A stretch of 47,906 nucleotides of DNA from Spirochaetales bacterium. GTDB lineage: Bacteria > Spirochaetota > Spirochaetia > SZUA-6 > JAFGRV01. The DNA lies in the NCBI GenBank assembly GCA_016930085.1, contig JAFGHO010000082.1:1-47906 (forward strand), given 5' to 3'. The notes under the pieces are model-generated. The model was not told the origin of the DNA. It worked only from the letters and a program-made list of their open reading frames with translations, and searched no databases. The position numbers and the translations under genes are program-made. Numbering within the stretch: the stretch's first letter is position 1; every line of letters begins with the position of its first letter. Below, one piece after another: positions 25,055 through 34,283 of this stretch.

Positions 25055-28018
25055 ATGAAAGACAATGTCCGGGTCGTAAAACCGATACTCATCGCCGTTT
25101 TTTTCTTTTCCGGCGTGAGCGCCCTCATTTACCAGATCATCTGGATTCGCATGCTCGGCCAGGTGTTCGGGCTGACGGCCGTCGCCGTAACGACCGTCCT
25201 GACCGCTTTCATGGCGGGCCTCGCCGCGGGCAGCTATCTGTTCGGGAAACTCATCGACAAACGGAAGGACCCCCTTTTCGTCTTTATGCTGCTGGAAGCG
25301 GGTATCGGCGCATTCGCCCTTTTATTCCCCGTAATACTCGATGTGTTGACCGGTGTCTACACGGCCCTGACAAAGACGATACGGCCGGACGTCTATGTCA
25401 ACAGTATTTTCCGTTTTGCCGTATCGTTTATCGTCCTCCTGCCGCCCACGACCCTGATGGGGGGGACCCTGCCCGTCCTGAGCAAGTATTATGTCACGTC
25501 GTTACGCGGTCTGGGCGGAAACGTCGGCCGGCTGTATGCGGCGAACAACCTGGGCGCGGTTTCAGGCTGCGTGCTTTCGAGTTTCGTCCTTATCGGGATT
25601 ATCGGGCTTTCGGGAAACATTATTCTCGCCGCGTGCTTCAATTTCGGAATCGCGGCGGTCGTTTTCTTCATCAGGAAAACCCGAACCGGTGAAACGCCGC
25701 ATGATAACGGGAAAAATCCGGAAGAAAGCAAAACAAAAAAAGCGGCGGAACCCGAACGGTATTCACCCGCCTTCCTGAGGCTCGTTCTCTGGGTGTTCGC
25801 GATCGAGGGATTCACCACCCTCTCCTATGAGGTGATCTGGACGCGGATTCTCCTCGGTATTTCATGCGACAGAAGCGTCTATTTCTACGCGACCGTGATT
25901 GCCGCGTTCATCGCCGGTATCTCGATCGGGAGCCTCATCATCACCCGGTTTGTCGACAGAAGGAAAAACCTCGTCTTTCTTCTCGGCGCGATCGAAATCG
26001 CGATCGGGATCGTTTCATGCGTCCTTTTGATTGTCTTCGTTCCGCTCGCGGGCCACCTCAACACGGTACGTCCGCAGTACGGCGAACCGTGGATTTTTTC
26101 GCTGGGGACGGAATATCTCCTCTTTTTTCTCCTCCTGATCGCGCCCGCCGTCCTCATGGGGACGACATTCCCCATTGTCGCCGGCATCTACACGACGAAC
26201 ATCGGGAAAGTTGGCCGAAAGATCGGGGTGATCGGATGCCTGGACACAATCGGTTCGATATTCGGTTCGTTCGCCGCCGGATTTATCCTTATCCCTTTTC
26301 TCGGCGTGGTGAACGCCGTCCTCGTTACCGCGGCGCTGAACGTGTGTATCGGTCTCGCCCTCATTATCGCGCATCCCCGCACAAGGAGGCCGATAAAAGC
26401 AGTCGCTGCCCTTTCAACGCTCTGCGCCGCCGTCATTGTGCTGGTTTTCGCGCCGGGGGAACGCTACTTCAGGCACTGGCAGACTGAAGAGGAAGGCGAC
26501 CGCCTTCTCTTCTACCGGGAAGGACTCGGCTCCACGGTCGCCGTCCCTGAAGAGTTTGACGGTGTGAAGGAATTGGCAATCGACGGCGCGGTGACCGCGA
26601 TCGCCGAATACGGAGACATCCGGGTTCACAAGCTGCTCGGGTACCTGCCCTACCTTCTCTGCGACAATCCCCGCACCGCACTCGTCGTCGGCTTCGGTAT
26701 GGGCGTCACGGCGCAATCGCTGATTCAGGACGATATCGAGGAAGTGGTGTGCGTCGAAATATGTCCGGAAATCCTCTATGGTTCGACGGGCTATTTCAAG
26801 GAAGAAAACGGAGGAGTGCTTTCAGAACCCAAATTAAGGGTGGTTGTCGATGACGGCAGAAGTTTCCTGGCCGCCTCGACGGACATGTACGACGTCATCA
26901 CGACAAACGCCGTGCACCCGCGGCTGAGCATCAACATCTATACGAAGGAGTTCTACGAGCTGTGCAAACGGCGGCTCAGCGAACACGGCGTTATGTGCCA
27001 ATGGATGGCCACCAACTGGATGACGGAGAACGAATACAAAATGCTCGTCCGGAGTTTCGTCGAGGTGTTTCCCCACACGAGCCTCTGGGTGTGCAATATC
27101 GGTCACATCCTCCTCGTCGGGACCCCCGGACCTCTTGAGGTGGACTTCCGGAAACTGGATCTGCAGCTGAGGCGGCAAAAGGTGAAGGCCGATTTAAGGA
27201 CGGTCCATCTGGACGATCCCTTTGCCCTGCTGGCCCTCTTTGCCTGCACGGAGGAAAAACTCATCCCGTATTGTTCCGATGTACCGCCCGCAACGGATAA
27301 TTATCCTCTTCCCGAGTTCAGCCGTTATATCAGCAGGCATCCGAATCTCGCGATAATCGACGAACTACTGAGGTATTCAAGAAACCCGGAAAGCCGTGTT
27401 TTTAACCTGCCCGGAGGGGAAGAGGTCGGAAGAATCGGGAAGTATGTCGAGGCCGAAGTCAATTTTCTCAAGGCCCGTTACGCGGATTATGATTCGCCCG
27501 GGAGCGATACCCTTGGGTATCTTGAAACCGCGGTCCGGCTGAATCCCTATAATTACGCCTTTTATCACGCCCTGGGTGACAAGTACTCGGAAAACGGTCA
27601 ATACGGGAAGGCAATCGACGCGTACCGGGAAGAGATCGCCCTTGATGAGGACAATCCCCTGGGGTATGTCAATCTGTCGTTTGCCTTCATGAGAACCGAT
27701 TCCCCCGATGCCGCCATGGAAGCGGCCGGGAAAGCACTGCGGATTGATCCTGACAACGGGCTTGCACGTTATCTTCTTTCCGTTATTTACAGAATGGAAC
27801 TCAGATTCGGGGAAGCCCTGGAGGAACTTGATTTCGTCGCAAAACATTATCCCACATTCATCAATGCCGTTTTCGAGACCGGGGAAGTCTATGTCGCCCT
27901 TGGCCGGTACGGCGAGGCGAAAAAAGCGTTTGAAACATTTCTCAACACTTCACGGAATAAAAAGATGAACAACGACGCCCGGCTTTTTATCGACGAAATA
28001 AGCCGGGCTGGTTATTGA
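25055..28018 (+). CDS. Membrane spermidine-synthase-like protein with C-terminal TPRs
   Basis: 987 aa. The N-terminal 470 residues form many membrane helices (GVSALIYQIIWIRMLGQVFG opening, PTTLMGGTLPVL), the layout annotated as fused MFS/spermidine synthase. Residues about 490-720 form a soluble spermidine-synthase-like Rossmann domain: ALVVGFGMGVTAQSL at the SAM/dcSAM site, CVEICPEIL, VVDDGRSFL. The usual catalytic loop DxxDP is replaced by DVITTNAVHPR, so polyamine transfer is doubtful. Residues about 825-980 hold four or five TPR units (YHALGDKYSENGQYGKAIDA, LGYVNLSFAFMRTDSPDAAM). The gene has no ribosome-binding site and probably a leaderless transcript. It heads a six-gene operon and ends 16 bp before the binding-protein gene. 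Confidence 0.88.
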   Translation: MKDNVRVVKPILIAVFFFSGVSALIYQIIWIRMLGQVFGLTAVAVTTVLTAFMAGLAAGSYLFGKLIDKRKDPLFVFMLLEAGIGAFALLFPVILDVLTGVYTALTKTIRPDVYVNSIFRFAVSFIVLLPPTTLMGGTLPVLSKYYVTSLRGLGGNVGRLYAANNLGAVSGCVLSSFVLIGIIGLSGNIILAACFNFGIAAVVFFIRKTRTGETPHDNGKNPEESKTKKAAEPERYSPAFLRLVLWVFAIEGFTTLSYEVIWTRILLGISCDRSVYFYATVIAAFIAGISIGSLIITRFVDRRKNLVFLLGAIEIAIGIVSCVLLIVFVPLAGHLNTVRPQYGEPWIFSLGTEYLLFFLLLIAPAVLMGTTFPIVAGIYTTNIGKVGRKIGVIGCLDTIGSIFGSFAAGFILIPFLGVVNAVLVTAALNVCIGLALIIAHPRTRRPIKAVAALSTLCAAVIVLVFAPGERYFRHWQTEEEGDRLLFYREGLGSTVAVPEEFDGVKELAIDGAVTAIAEYGDIRVHKLLGYLPYLLCDNPRTALVVGFGMGVTAQSLIQDDIEEVVCVEICPEILYGSTGYFKEENGGVLSEPKLRVVVDDGRSFLAASTDMYDVITTNAVHPRLSINIYTKEFYELCKRRLSEHGVMCQWMATNWMTENEYKMLVRSFVEVFPHTSLWVCNIGHILLVGTPGPLEVDFRKLDLQLRRQKVKADLRTVHLDDPFALLALFACTEEKLIPYCSDVPPATDNYPLPEFSRYISRHPNLAIIDELLRYSRNPESRVFNLPGGEEVGRIGKYVEAEVNFLKARYADYDSPGSDTLGYLETAVRLNPYNYAFYHALGDKYSENGQYGKAIDAYREEIALDEDNPLGYVNLSFAFMRTDSPDAAMEAAGKALRIDPDNGLARYLLSVIYRMELRFGEALEELDFVAKHYPTFINAVFETGEVYVALGRYGEAKKAFETFLNTSRNKKMNNDARLFIDEISRAGY

Positions 28019-28034
28019 AGAGAGGAAGCGTGAA

Positions 28035-29558
28035 ATGAAACTAAGACTTTTTTTTGTCCGTATATGTTGCGCAGCCATGATGGTATTCGCGGTATCCGGG
28101 TGCAGCCCGAAAACCGACACTCTCGATCTGCTCGGCGAGGGCATCAAAAAGGTCTCCCTCGATCCGGTGACCCTCACCTTCTATTTCATCGCGAATAACG
28201 GCGATGAGGAGGCGATGCGTGACGTGCTTGATGAGGTCGAAAAAAAGGCGGCAAAGGCATTGAACGTCAAGCTGAATTTTATCTTTATACCGCACTATAT
28301 TTACAGGGACACATTAAAAAGGCTGATCGCCCAGGGAGACCCCTGCGATATGTTCGCATATAATAATGAAGGAAGCGTCGATTTTCTCGAAGAAGCATAT
28401 GAGAAAGGCTTTGCCCTCGATATCACCGATCTCTTTCCCAAATACGCACCCTCGTATTACAGCAGGCTGGATGACTATAAGCTCGCAGTTCACAGGCGGC
28501 ACGGCAGGTTGTTTGCCGTCCCCAATAATTTCACGCAAATAAACATGATGTGCGCTATCGTCCGCGACGACCTCATGCAGAAACATAATATTCCGCCCAT
28601 CAAAAACCTGGATGATTTCGATGTGTACCTCGATACGGTGAACAAAAAAGAGGATATTCTTGTCACCCTCGCAGTGTATGATACCCTTTTGGGATTGTTC
28701 GCTTCCGGCTTTGGATATGTCGTCTTCGATTACGTCCTCGGCCTTGTTTACAGATGGGACGATCCGGAAATGAAAATCATTCCGTGGGAGCAGACGCCCG
28801 AATTTCCCCGGACAGTCGAACGCGTTCATAACTGGATACGGAAAGGATATTTTCTCAAAGACACATTTTTCCTTCAACCATACGACGACCTGATCGCGAA
28901 AGGACGGATAGCGGCGGTAATGGGATATCAGCTTCAGGCGTTACGGTTCAATACCGTGCTTTTTGAAGCCGGCGTCGACTGGCGGTATGTCGAATACCCG
29001 CTTTTTCCGGATTCGATCTCGCTGCGTTATTCCTATAATATCGAAGGAATGGCGGTCAGTGCGCACTCCGAACATCCCGAGCGGGCTATGATGTTTGTCG
29101 AGTGGCTGCACGGCAACCAGGATCATTATGATCTCCTCCGTTACGGTATCAAAAAAAAACATTACCTGCTGAAAGGAGACCAGTACTACTTTCCCGAAGG
29201 GGTGACGATCAAGGACGCATTTCTCAACTGGCAGCGGACGATTTTTCTCGATATGGACTTCGAACGCACCCATGTCTCCGCCTCCAGGACATACAGGGAC
29301 GAAGTGATCGCCGCTTTTGAACGCACCTCACGTTATCCCCCTCACGGCGCGTTTCGTCCGGTATATCCAGAAAATCTGATGGCGGGAAGGAGGATCGTCC
29401 TGGGCGAATTCGAACACTATATGAGAGGGGAGCGATACAATTCCGATTCGATAGAGAATTATATCAGGGAACAGAAAAAGCAAGGCATCGACAAACTCGT
29501 TGTCGAAGTCCAATCCCAGCTTGATGAATGGCGGAAGGGTAACAATGAAAATAAATAA
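28035..29558 (+). CDS. Extracellular solute-binding lipoprotein
   Basis: 507 aa with GAGAGGAAG upstream. A signal peptide ends in a lipobox (VSGC, Cys about 23). The mature part has the two-lobe layout of an ABC-importer substrate-binding protein of the family 1 / LplA-like type: VTLTFYFIANNGDEEAM opening strand, GDPCDMFAYNNEG, LDITDLFPKYAPSYY, RLFAVPNNFTQINMMCAIVRDDLM, and SISLRYSYNIEGMAVSAHS. Such proteins usually bind oligosaccharides or similar solutes, but no importer permease pair is encoded here. The downstream partners are an efflux adaptor and a MacB/FtsX permease, so it may act as a periplasmic cargo or signal sensor for an exporter. The stop overlaps the next start by 14 bp, which implies translational coupling. 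Confidence 0.9.
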   Translation: MKLRLFFVRICCAAMMVFAVSGCSPKTDTLDLLGEGIKKVSLDPVTLTFYFIANNGDEEAMRDVLDEVEKKAAKALNVKLNFIFIPHYIYRDTLKRLIAQGDPCDMFAYNNEGSVDFLEEAYEKGFALDITDLFPKYAPSYYSRLDDYKLAVHRRHGRLFAVPNNFTQINMMCAIVRDDLMQKHNIPPIKNLDDFDVYLDTVNKKEDILVTLAVYDTLLGLFASGFGYVVFDYVLGLVYRWDDPEMKIIPWEQTPEFPRTVERVHNWIRKGYFLKDTFFLQPYDDLIAKGRIAAVMGYQLQALRFNTVLFEAGVDWRYVEYPLFPDSISLRYSYNIEGMAVSAHSEHPERAMMFVEWLHGNQDHYDLLRYGIKKKHYLLKGDQYYFPEGVTIKDAFLNWQRTIFLDMDFERTHVSASRTYRDEVIAAFERTSRYPPHGAFRPVYPENLMAGRRIVLGEFEHYMRGERYNSDSIENYIREQKKQGIDKLVVEVQSQLDEWRKGNNENK

Positions 29559-30726
29559 ATCCTCGTTGGCGGCAGCGGGAAAATATAGTGCGATCATCGG
29601 GATAATTGCCGGTATTGTGCTGATCGCCTCGATGAGTGGATTCTTCTTCCCGGAAGAAGAAAAGATGCTCGCACCGCCACTGAAAAAACCGGAAGAGGTC
29701 GTCTATAAAACCCACGAAGTCAAAAAGGGATCGATCGTCAAAAGCATCACCTGTACCGGTTATTTTGCCCCTGAAAAAGAGGTCGATGTGTCCTTTAAAA
29801 GCCGCGACGGGTATCTGAAAACCCTGGATGTGACCCCGGGCCAGAAAGTGGCAAAGGGATATATCTGTGCGACGCTGGACACCGACACCCTGAAGACTGA
29901 AATCAAACGGCAGGAGATCGTTCTCCGGAGGGCCCGGGACATATTCGAGAAACTCGGAAAAATCGCGGAGATCGACATCTCAATCAGCAAAATGGCCCTC
30001 GATCAGTTAAAACGCGATCTCGAACTGAAATACAGACTCAAGGAGAGTATGGCGCAGATCGAGATAGAAAAACAGGAACACTCGGTCGCCGTGGGCGAGC
30101 GCGAATACGACAAGGTCGTCATGGATTATGAATACCAGCTTGCCGCCGCCCGGAACGATATCGAAATGGCGCGTCTTCGACTGGAGGAACTCAATGATGA
30201 ACTCGAAAAATCGATCATGCGGGCGCCGATTTCCGGTATCGTCGATTATGTGGCTTTTGTTCACGAGGGTGAATACCTGGAACCCTACGACACGATCGTG
30301 AAGATCGCCCAACCGGACCGGCTTATCCTCAAATACACGGGAACACAACACGATCGTTTCCGGTGGGGTATGCCGGTCGAGGTCACGATTGACGGCAAAC
30401 GGTATGGGGGAAAAGTGGTCATGACACCCTTTCAGGCACCCGTCGACGATTACGACAAAATGAAAGAGACGGTGTTGATCCGGATCGATCGTCTGCCCCC
30501 GGGAACCGGGATCGACGACGACGCGACCATTGAAGCCGTATTGGAACGCGCAGACAATGTCATCGTCATACCCAGGAGACTCGTTCATTCCTACCTGAAC
30601 AGGAAGTTCGTGAAAGTATTCGAAAACAATATGGTAAGCGAGCGTGATGTTGAAACGGGCATCGAGACCACATCCGAATACGAAATCAAAAGCGGTCTCG
30701 AGCCCGGCGAACTGATTGTCGAATAG
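29545..30726 (+). CDS. HlyD/MacA-family periplasmic adaptor subunit
   Basis: 393 aa from ATG 29545, chosen for its GGAAGGG site. It overlaps the preceding gene by 14 bp. One N-terminal membrane helix (YSAIIGIIAGIVLIASMSGFF) is followed by a lipoyl-like half motif (VDVSFKSRDGYLKTLDVTPG, KVAKGYICATLD), a long alpha-helical coiled-coil hairpin (about 110-215), the second lipoyl half (SIMRAPISGIVDYVAFVHEG), and a beta-barrel domain with the GMPVEVTIDGK motif. In MacAB-TolC-type pumps this protein links the inner-membrane ABC permease to an outer-membrane channel, which supports a diderm host. No TolC-like gene is present in the window. Confidence 0.93.
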   Translation: MKINKSSLAAAGKYSAIIGIIAGIVLIASMSGFFFPEEEKMLAPPLKKPEEVVYKTHEVKKGSIVKSITCTGYFAPEKEVDVSFKSRDGYLKTLDVTPGQKVAKGYICATLDTDTLKTEIKRQEIVLRRARDIFEKLGKIAEIDISISKMALDQLKRDLELKYRLKESMAQIEIEKQEHSVAVGEREYDKVVMDYEYQLAAARNDIEMARLRLEELNDELEKSIMRAPISGIVDYVAFVHEGEYLEPYDTIVKIAQPDRLILKYTGTQHDRFRWGMPVEVTIDGKRYGGKVVMTPFQAPVDDYDKMKETVLIRIDRLPPGTGIDDDATIEAVLERADNVIVIPRRLVHSYLNRKFVKVFENNMVSERDVETGIETTSEYEIKSGLEPGELIVE

Positions 30727-30743
30727 GGGGAGGGGAAAGCGGG

Positions 30744-33593
30744 ATGTTCCGGTTCGTTCTCAAGAAAATGATCAACAACCGGCTTATGGTCGGCTGCCTC
30801 CTTGCCGGATTCATTCTGGCGGTCGCAATGGTCGCTTCGATACCCCTTTACACAAGCGGCATTCTCCAGCGCCTTTTAAAAAGCGATCTCGAATCCTATC
30901 AGACGAAAACCAGGAGTTTTCCGGGAAATTATCTCGTTGCGGCCAATGTCCGTTACCTCGATGAAGACGAACGGCTTCCCGCTTACATTAATCTGAAATC
31001 GAACCTTTTCGCCGAATTGATTCCCCAGATCCCGATTCCCGTGCTATCGGTTTCAGAAGAAGTAACCATCGACTCGTATGAGATAGCGCCCGCCGTTCGG
31101 CGGGAAGCCGATCCGAAAAGCCGTTATATCACCCTCTCGGCCCTTGAGGATATGGAGGAGCATATAGAAATTCTTCAGGGCAGATATCCTTCACCCGAAA
31201 TAACCGACGGCACTATCGAGGTGATCGTCACCGAAAAGTTCCTTCAGGAAAACAACCTTTATCCGGGTGAGGTATGTACGGTGGAAACCCGCATGAACGA
31301 ACCGTTCACAAAGGCAGTGATCATCGGTGTTTTTACGTTTCGCGATTTTACCGATACCTATTGGGAGATTGGCGTCAATTCAACGGCCATGTATTGCGAT
31401 TTTTCATTTTTTACCGGACAGATAGTGAATAAACAACGACACCTTTTGACTTCCGCCAGATGGAATATCGCCCTCGATTATCATAGACTCACCCTGGAAA
31501 ATATCGGAACCATGACATCGGTCCTTGAAACCCACCACCGCCTTGCGAACAGGTACAGACATTTTTTGAGTATCGATTTCAAGGCGGAACCTATTCTCAT
31601 CGATTACACAAAGCGGGAAAAACAACTCCGTCTGATTCTTTGGATCGTTAATATACCGGTATTGATTCTCATATTCTTCTATCTTTTCATGATATCACAT
31701 CAAATCCTCACAAACGAACAAAACGAAATCGCGGTATTGAAAAGCAGGGGTAAAAGCTCACTCCAGGTATTGACCGGTTATGTGATCGAAAGCCTTATTA
31801 TCAGCGGAATCGCCTTGATCGCGGGCCCGCCCATGGGTTTCGCGATCTGCAGGATCATGGGGGCGAGTAATGGATTTCTGGAATTCGTCCGGCGTGCGGC
31901 GTTACCTGTTGCGTTCAACGCCGACGCTTACCTGTATTCGGGCCTTACCCTCGTCTTTCTCATTGCCGTGATCGTTGTCCCTGTTATTTTCAGGGCCCGG
32001 ATGAGTATTGTCGAACTTCAGCTGAAAAAGTCCGGGGGAGAAAAACCCCCGCTCTGGAAAAGATATTTCATCGACGTTTTGATCCTCGGTATCGCCGGCT
32101 ACGGTATATTCAGATATCAAAGCCAGGAAAACATCATGGAAATAACCGGGGCGAGCGGGATCGATATCGGTATTGATCCGCTGCTTTTTCTTGCCTCAAC
32201 CTTTTTTATCCTCGGAACCGGATTGCTGTTTTTGCGCCTTTTCCCGGTCATTGTCGGGGTGGTACATCATGTCGGGAAAAAACGATGGTCGCCCCTCATG
32301 TATGCGGCACTCCTCGAGGTAGGAAGGGCCGGGGAAAAAGGGCAGTTTTTAATGCTCTTTCTCATTTTTTCGATCGCGATCGGTATTTGTAACGCGAATA
32401 TGGCAAGAACACTGAACCGAAATATCGAAGATCAGGTCAGGTACGCAATCGGTGCGGATCTCACGTTACAGCCTGTCTGGGCCCAGGACATCACATCACA
32501 GGAAGCACGAAAAAACAGGAATGCCCCCTCCTTTGTCCCTGAAGAAGAGGTGGAAGGCATATCCGCGGCTGTTCATTTCCGGGAACCTTCTTTTTTCCCG
32601 TACACGCAGATCGAAGGGACGGAAAAAGTGACCAAAGTATTTACGAAAACGTCGGGAAAGGCTTTGGTGGGGAATGACCTGATAACGAACGTCACCGTCA
32701 TGGGAATCGTCCCGCACGAGTTCGGGGAGGTCGCGTGGTTCAGGAACGATCTTCTTCCCTATCATATCAACAACTACCTGAACCTCCTTGCCGATTCGCC
32801 CCAGGCGATTTTAGTTTCGGAAAATTTCGGGCGCCTGTACAAATGCCGGGAAGGTGATACGATTTCCATTACATGGGGAGATCAGGATTATTTACAGGGA
32901 ACGATCTACGCTTTTGTCGACTACTGGCCCACCTATAATCCGCACTCAAGAACGACCTTCAACACCCTCCCCTCACTTGTTGTCGCCAATCTCGAATATC
33001 TACAGAACAGACTCTCGCTCGAACCGTATCAAATTTGGTTACGAAAAAAAGACGGCGCGCCGGACGAAACGGTGTATACGGATATCGAACAACGGAAACT
33101 GGAAATCAGGCAGATGGACAGTATTTCGCAGGAACTCATCAGGCGGAAAAACGACCCCCTTCTGAAGGGGATCAACGGCGCCCTCACCCAGGGATTCATT
33201 CTTATCATGTTCGTCTGTGCGATCGGTTTTTTGATTTACTGGATGCTTTCACTCAGGTCACGGATTCTCCAGTTCGGAATTGTCAGGGCGATCGGGTTGA
33301 CACGGAGGGAAGTAATGACGATGATCGTCCTCGAGCAGCTGCTTATGTCGGGTAGTGCGATTTTCATGGGGATTGTCATCGGGGGAATCGCCTCGAGGCT
33401 TTTCGTTCCCTTTCTGCAACTCGTGTTCAGTTCCCGGACGCAGGTCCCCCCGTTTGCCGTGATCGCCTCCCGGGCTGATTATATCAAGATCTATGCGATT
33501 GTCGGTATCATTCTGGGAACGGGGCTTTTTCTTCTCAGGTACTTTGTAAGGCGGCTCAAAATCGGCAGGGCATTGAAGCTGGGGGAGGATTAA
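30744..33593 (+). CDS. ABC transporter permease with two FtsX-like domains
   Basis: 949 aa with a strong GGGGAGGGG site. The N-terminal helix is about residues 15-38, followed by a large extracytoplasmic (MacB_PCD-like) domain to about 290 and then three helices of the first FtsX core (WIVNIPVLILIFFYLFMI; a segment near 345-375; YLYSGLTLVFLIAVIVVPV). Further helices lie near 435-455 and 480-550, a second extracytoplasmic domain follows, and a second FtsX core closes the protein (ILIMFVCAIGFLIYWML, LIYW...IVRAIGLTRREV, LLMSGSAIFMGIVIGGI). Two FtsX cores in one chain match a full permease that needs no second subunit. It probably performs mechanotransmission or lipoprotein/peptide export with the adaptor and the two ATPases that follow. 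Spacing to the next gene is 3 bp. Confidence 0.93.
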   Translation: MFRFVLKKMINNRLMVGCLLAGFILAVAMVASIPLYTSGILQRLLKSDLESYQTKTRSFPGNYLVAANVRYLDEDERLPAYINLKSNLFAELIPQIPIPVLSVSEEVTIDSYEIAPAVRREADPKSRYITLSALEDMEEHIEILQGRYPSPEITDGTIEVIVTEKFLQENNLYPGEVCTVETRMNEPFTKAVIIGVFTFRDFTDTYWEIGVNSTAMYCDFSFFTGQIVNKQRHLLTSARWNIALDYHRLTLENIGTMTSVLETHHRLANRYRHFLSIDFKAEPILIDYTKREKQLRLILWIVNIPVLILIFFYLFMISHQILTNEQNEIAVLKSRGKSSLQVLTGYVIESLIISGIALIAGPPMGFAICRIMGASNGFLEFVRRAALPVAFNADAYLYSGLTLVFLIAVIVVPVIFRARMSIVELQLKKSGGEKPPLWKRYFIDVLILGIAGYGIFRYQSQENIMEITGASGIDIGIDPLLFLASTFFILGTGLLFLRLFPVIVGVVHHVGKKRWSPLMYAALLEVGRAGEKGQFLMLFLIFSIAIGICNANMARTLNRNIEDQVRYAIGADLTLQPVWAQDITSQEARKNRNAPSFVPEEEVEGISAAVHFREPSFFPYTQIEGTEKVTKVFTKTSGKALVGNDLITNVTVMGIVPHEFGEVAWFRNDLLPYHINNYLNLLADSPQAILVSENFGRLYKCREGDTISITWGDQDYLQGTIYAFVDYWPTYNPHSRTTFNTLPSLVVANLEYLQNRLSLEPYQIWLRKKDGAPDETVYTDIEQRKLEIRQMDSISQELIRRKNDPLLKGINGALTQGFILIMFVCAIGFLIYWMLSLRSRILQFGIVRAIGLTRREVMTMIVLEQLLMSGSAIFMGIVIGGIASRLFVPFLQLVFSSRTQVPPFAVIASRADYIKIYAIVGIILGTGLFLLRYFVRRLKIGRALKLGED

Positions 33594-33596
33594 AAG

Positions 33597-34283
33597 GTGA
33601 AACCGCTTATCGTCGCCGAAAAACTTTCACGGACCTATCATTCCGGCCTGGAAGAAGTCCATGCAGTGGAGGAAGCGAATCTGACCGTCGAAAGGGGGGA
33701 TCTGACGATTTTTTGCGGTCCCTCGGGTTCGGGGAAGACCACCCTTATCAATCTGCTCGGGGCGCTTGATACGCCGTCGTCGGGAAATATTTTTTTTGAC
33801 GGGACGGAAATAACCTCTATGTCCGAATCGGAACAGGATTTTTTAAGAAGAAAACGGATGGGGTTTGTCTTTCAGTCCATCGGGCTTATCTCGATAATGT
33901 CGGCGTATGAAAACATCGAGTTCGGCTTAAGGGTTTCGGGATTCGCCCGTGGCGAACGGAAGGAGCGCGCCGAATACTGTCTTCAGATCGTCGGAATGCA
34001 TAAACGCATGTACCACAGACCATTCGAACTCTCCGGCGGCGAACAGCAGCGTGTGGCGATTGCGAGGGCGATCGCTCATTCTCCCGATATTATATTTGCC
34101 GATGAGCCGACATCGGCGCTTGATACCATGCTCGGGATCAAGGTCCTCAATCTGTTCAAGGAGCTTTCCGAGGAAATGGGCATGACCGTCGTCATGACGA
34201 CACACGATCCGAATTTCCGGGAACTGGCGGATCACGTGTATACCCTCCGGGACGGGAAAATCGCGGGAGACGTAAAAAGATGA
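33597..34283 (+). CDS. ABC transporter ATP-binding protein (LolD/MacB type)
   Basis: 228 aa from a GTG, with GGGGGAGGAT overlapping the stop of the permease gene. All nucleotide-binding motifs are intact: Walker A GPSGSGKT (about 42-49), Q-loop FVFQSIG, signature LSGGEQQRVAIARA, Walker B IIFADEPTSALD, and switch His in MTTHDP. The size and the FRELADHVYTLRDGKI ending fit the LolD/MacB/FtsE branch that energises FtsX-type permeases. Its stop overlaps the next start as ATGA. A pair of different ATPases in one operon suggests a heterodimeric nucleotide-binding core. Confidence 0.97.
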   Translation: MKPLIVAEKLSRTYHSGLEEVHAVEEANLTVERGDLTIFCGPSGSGKTTLINLLGALDTPSSGNIFFDGTEITSMSESEQDFLRRKRMGFVFQSIGLISIMSAYENIEFGLRVSGFARGERKERAEYCLQIVGMHKRMYHRPFELSGGEQQRVAIARAIAHSPDIIFADEPTSALDTMLGIKVLNLFKELSEEMGMTVVMTTHDPNFRELADHVYTLRDGKIAGDVKR

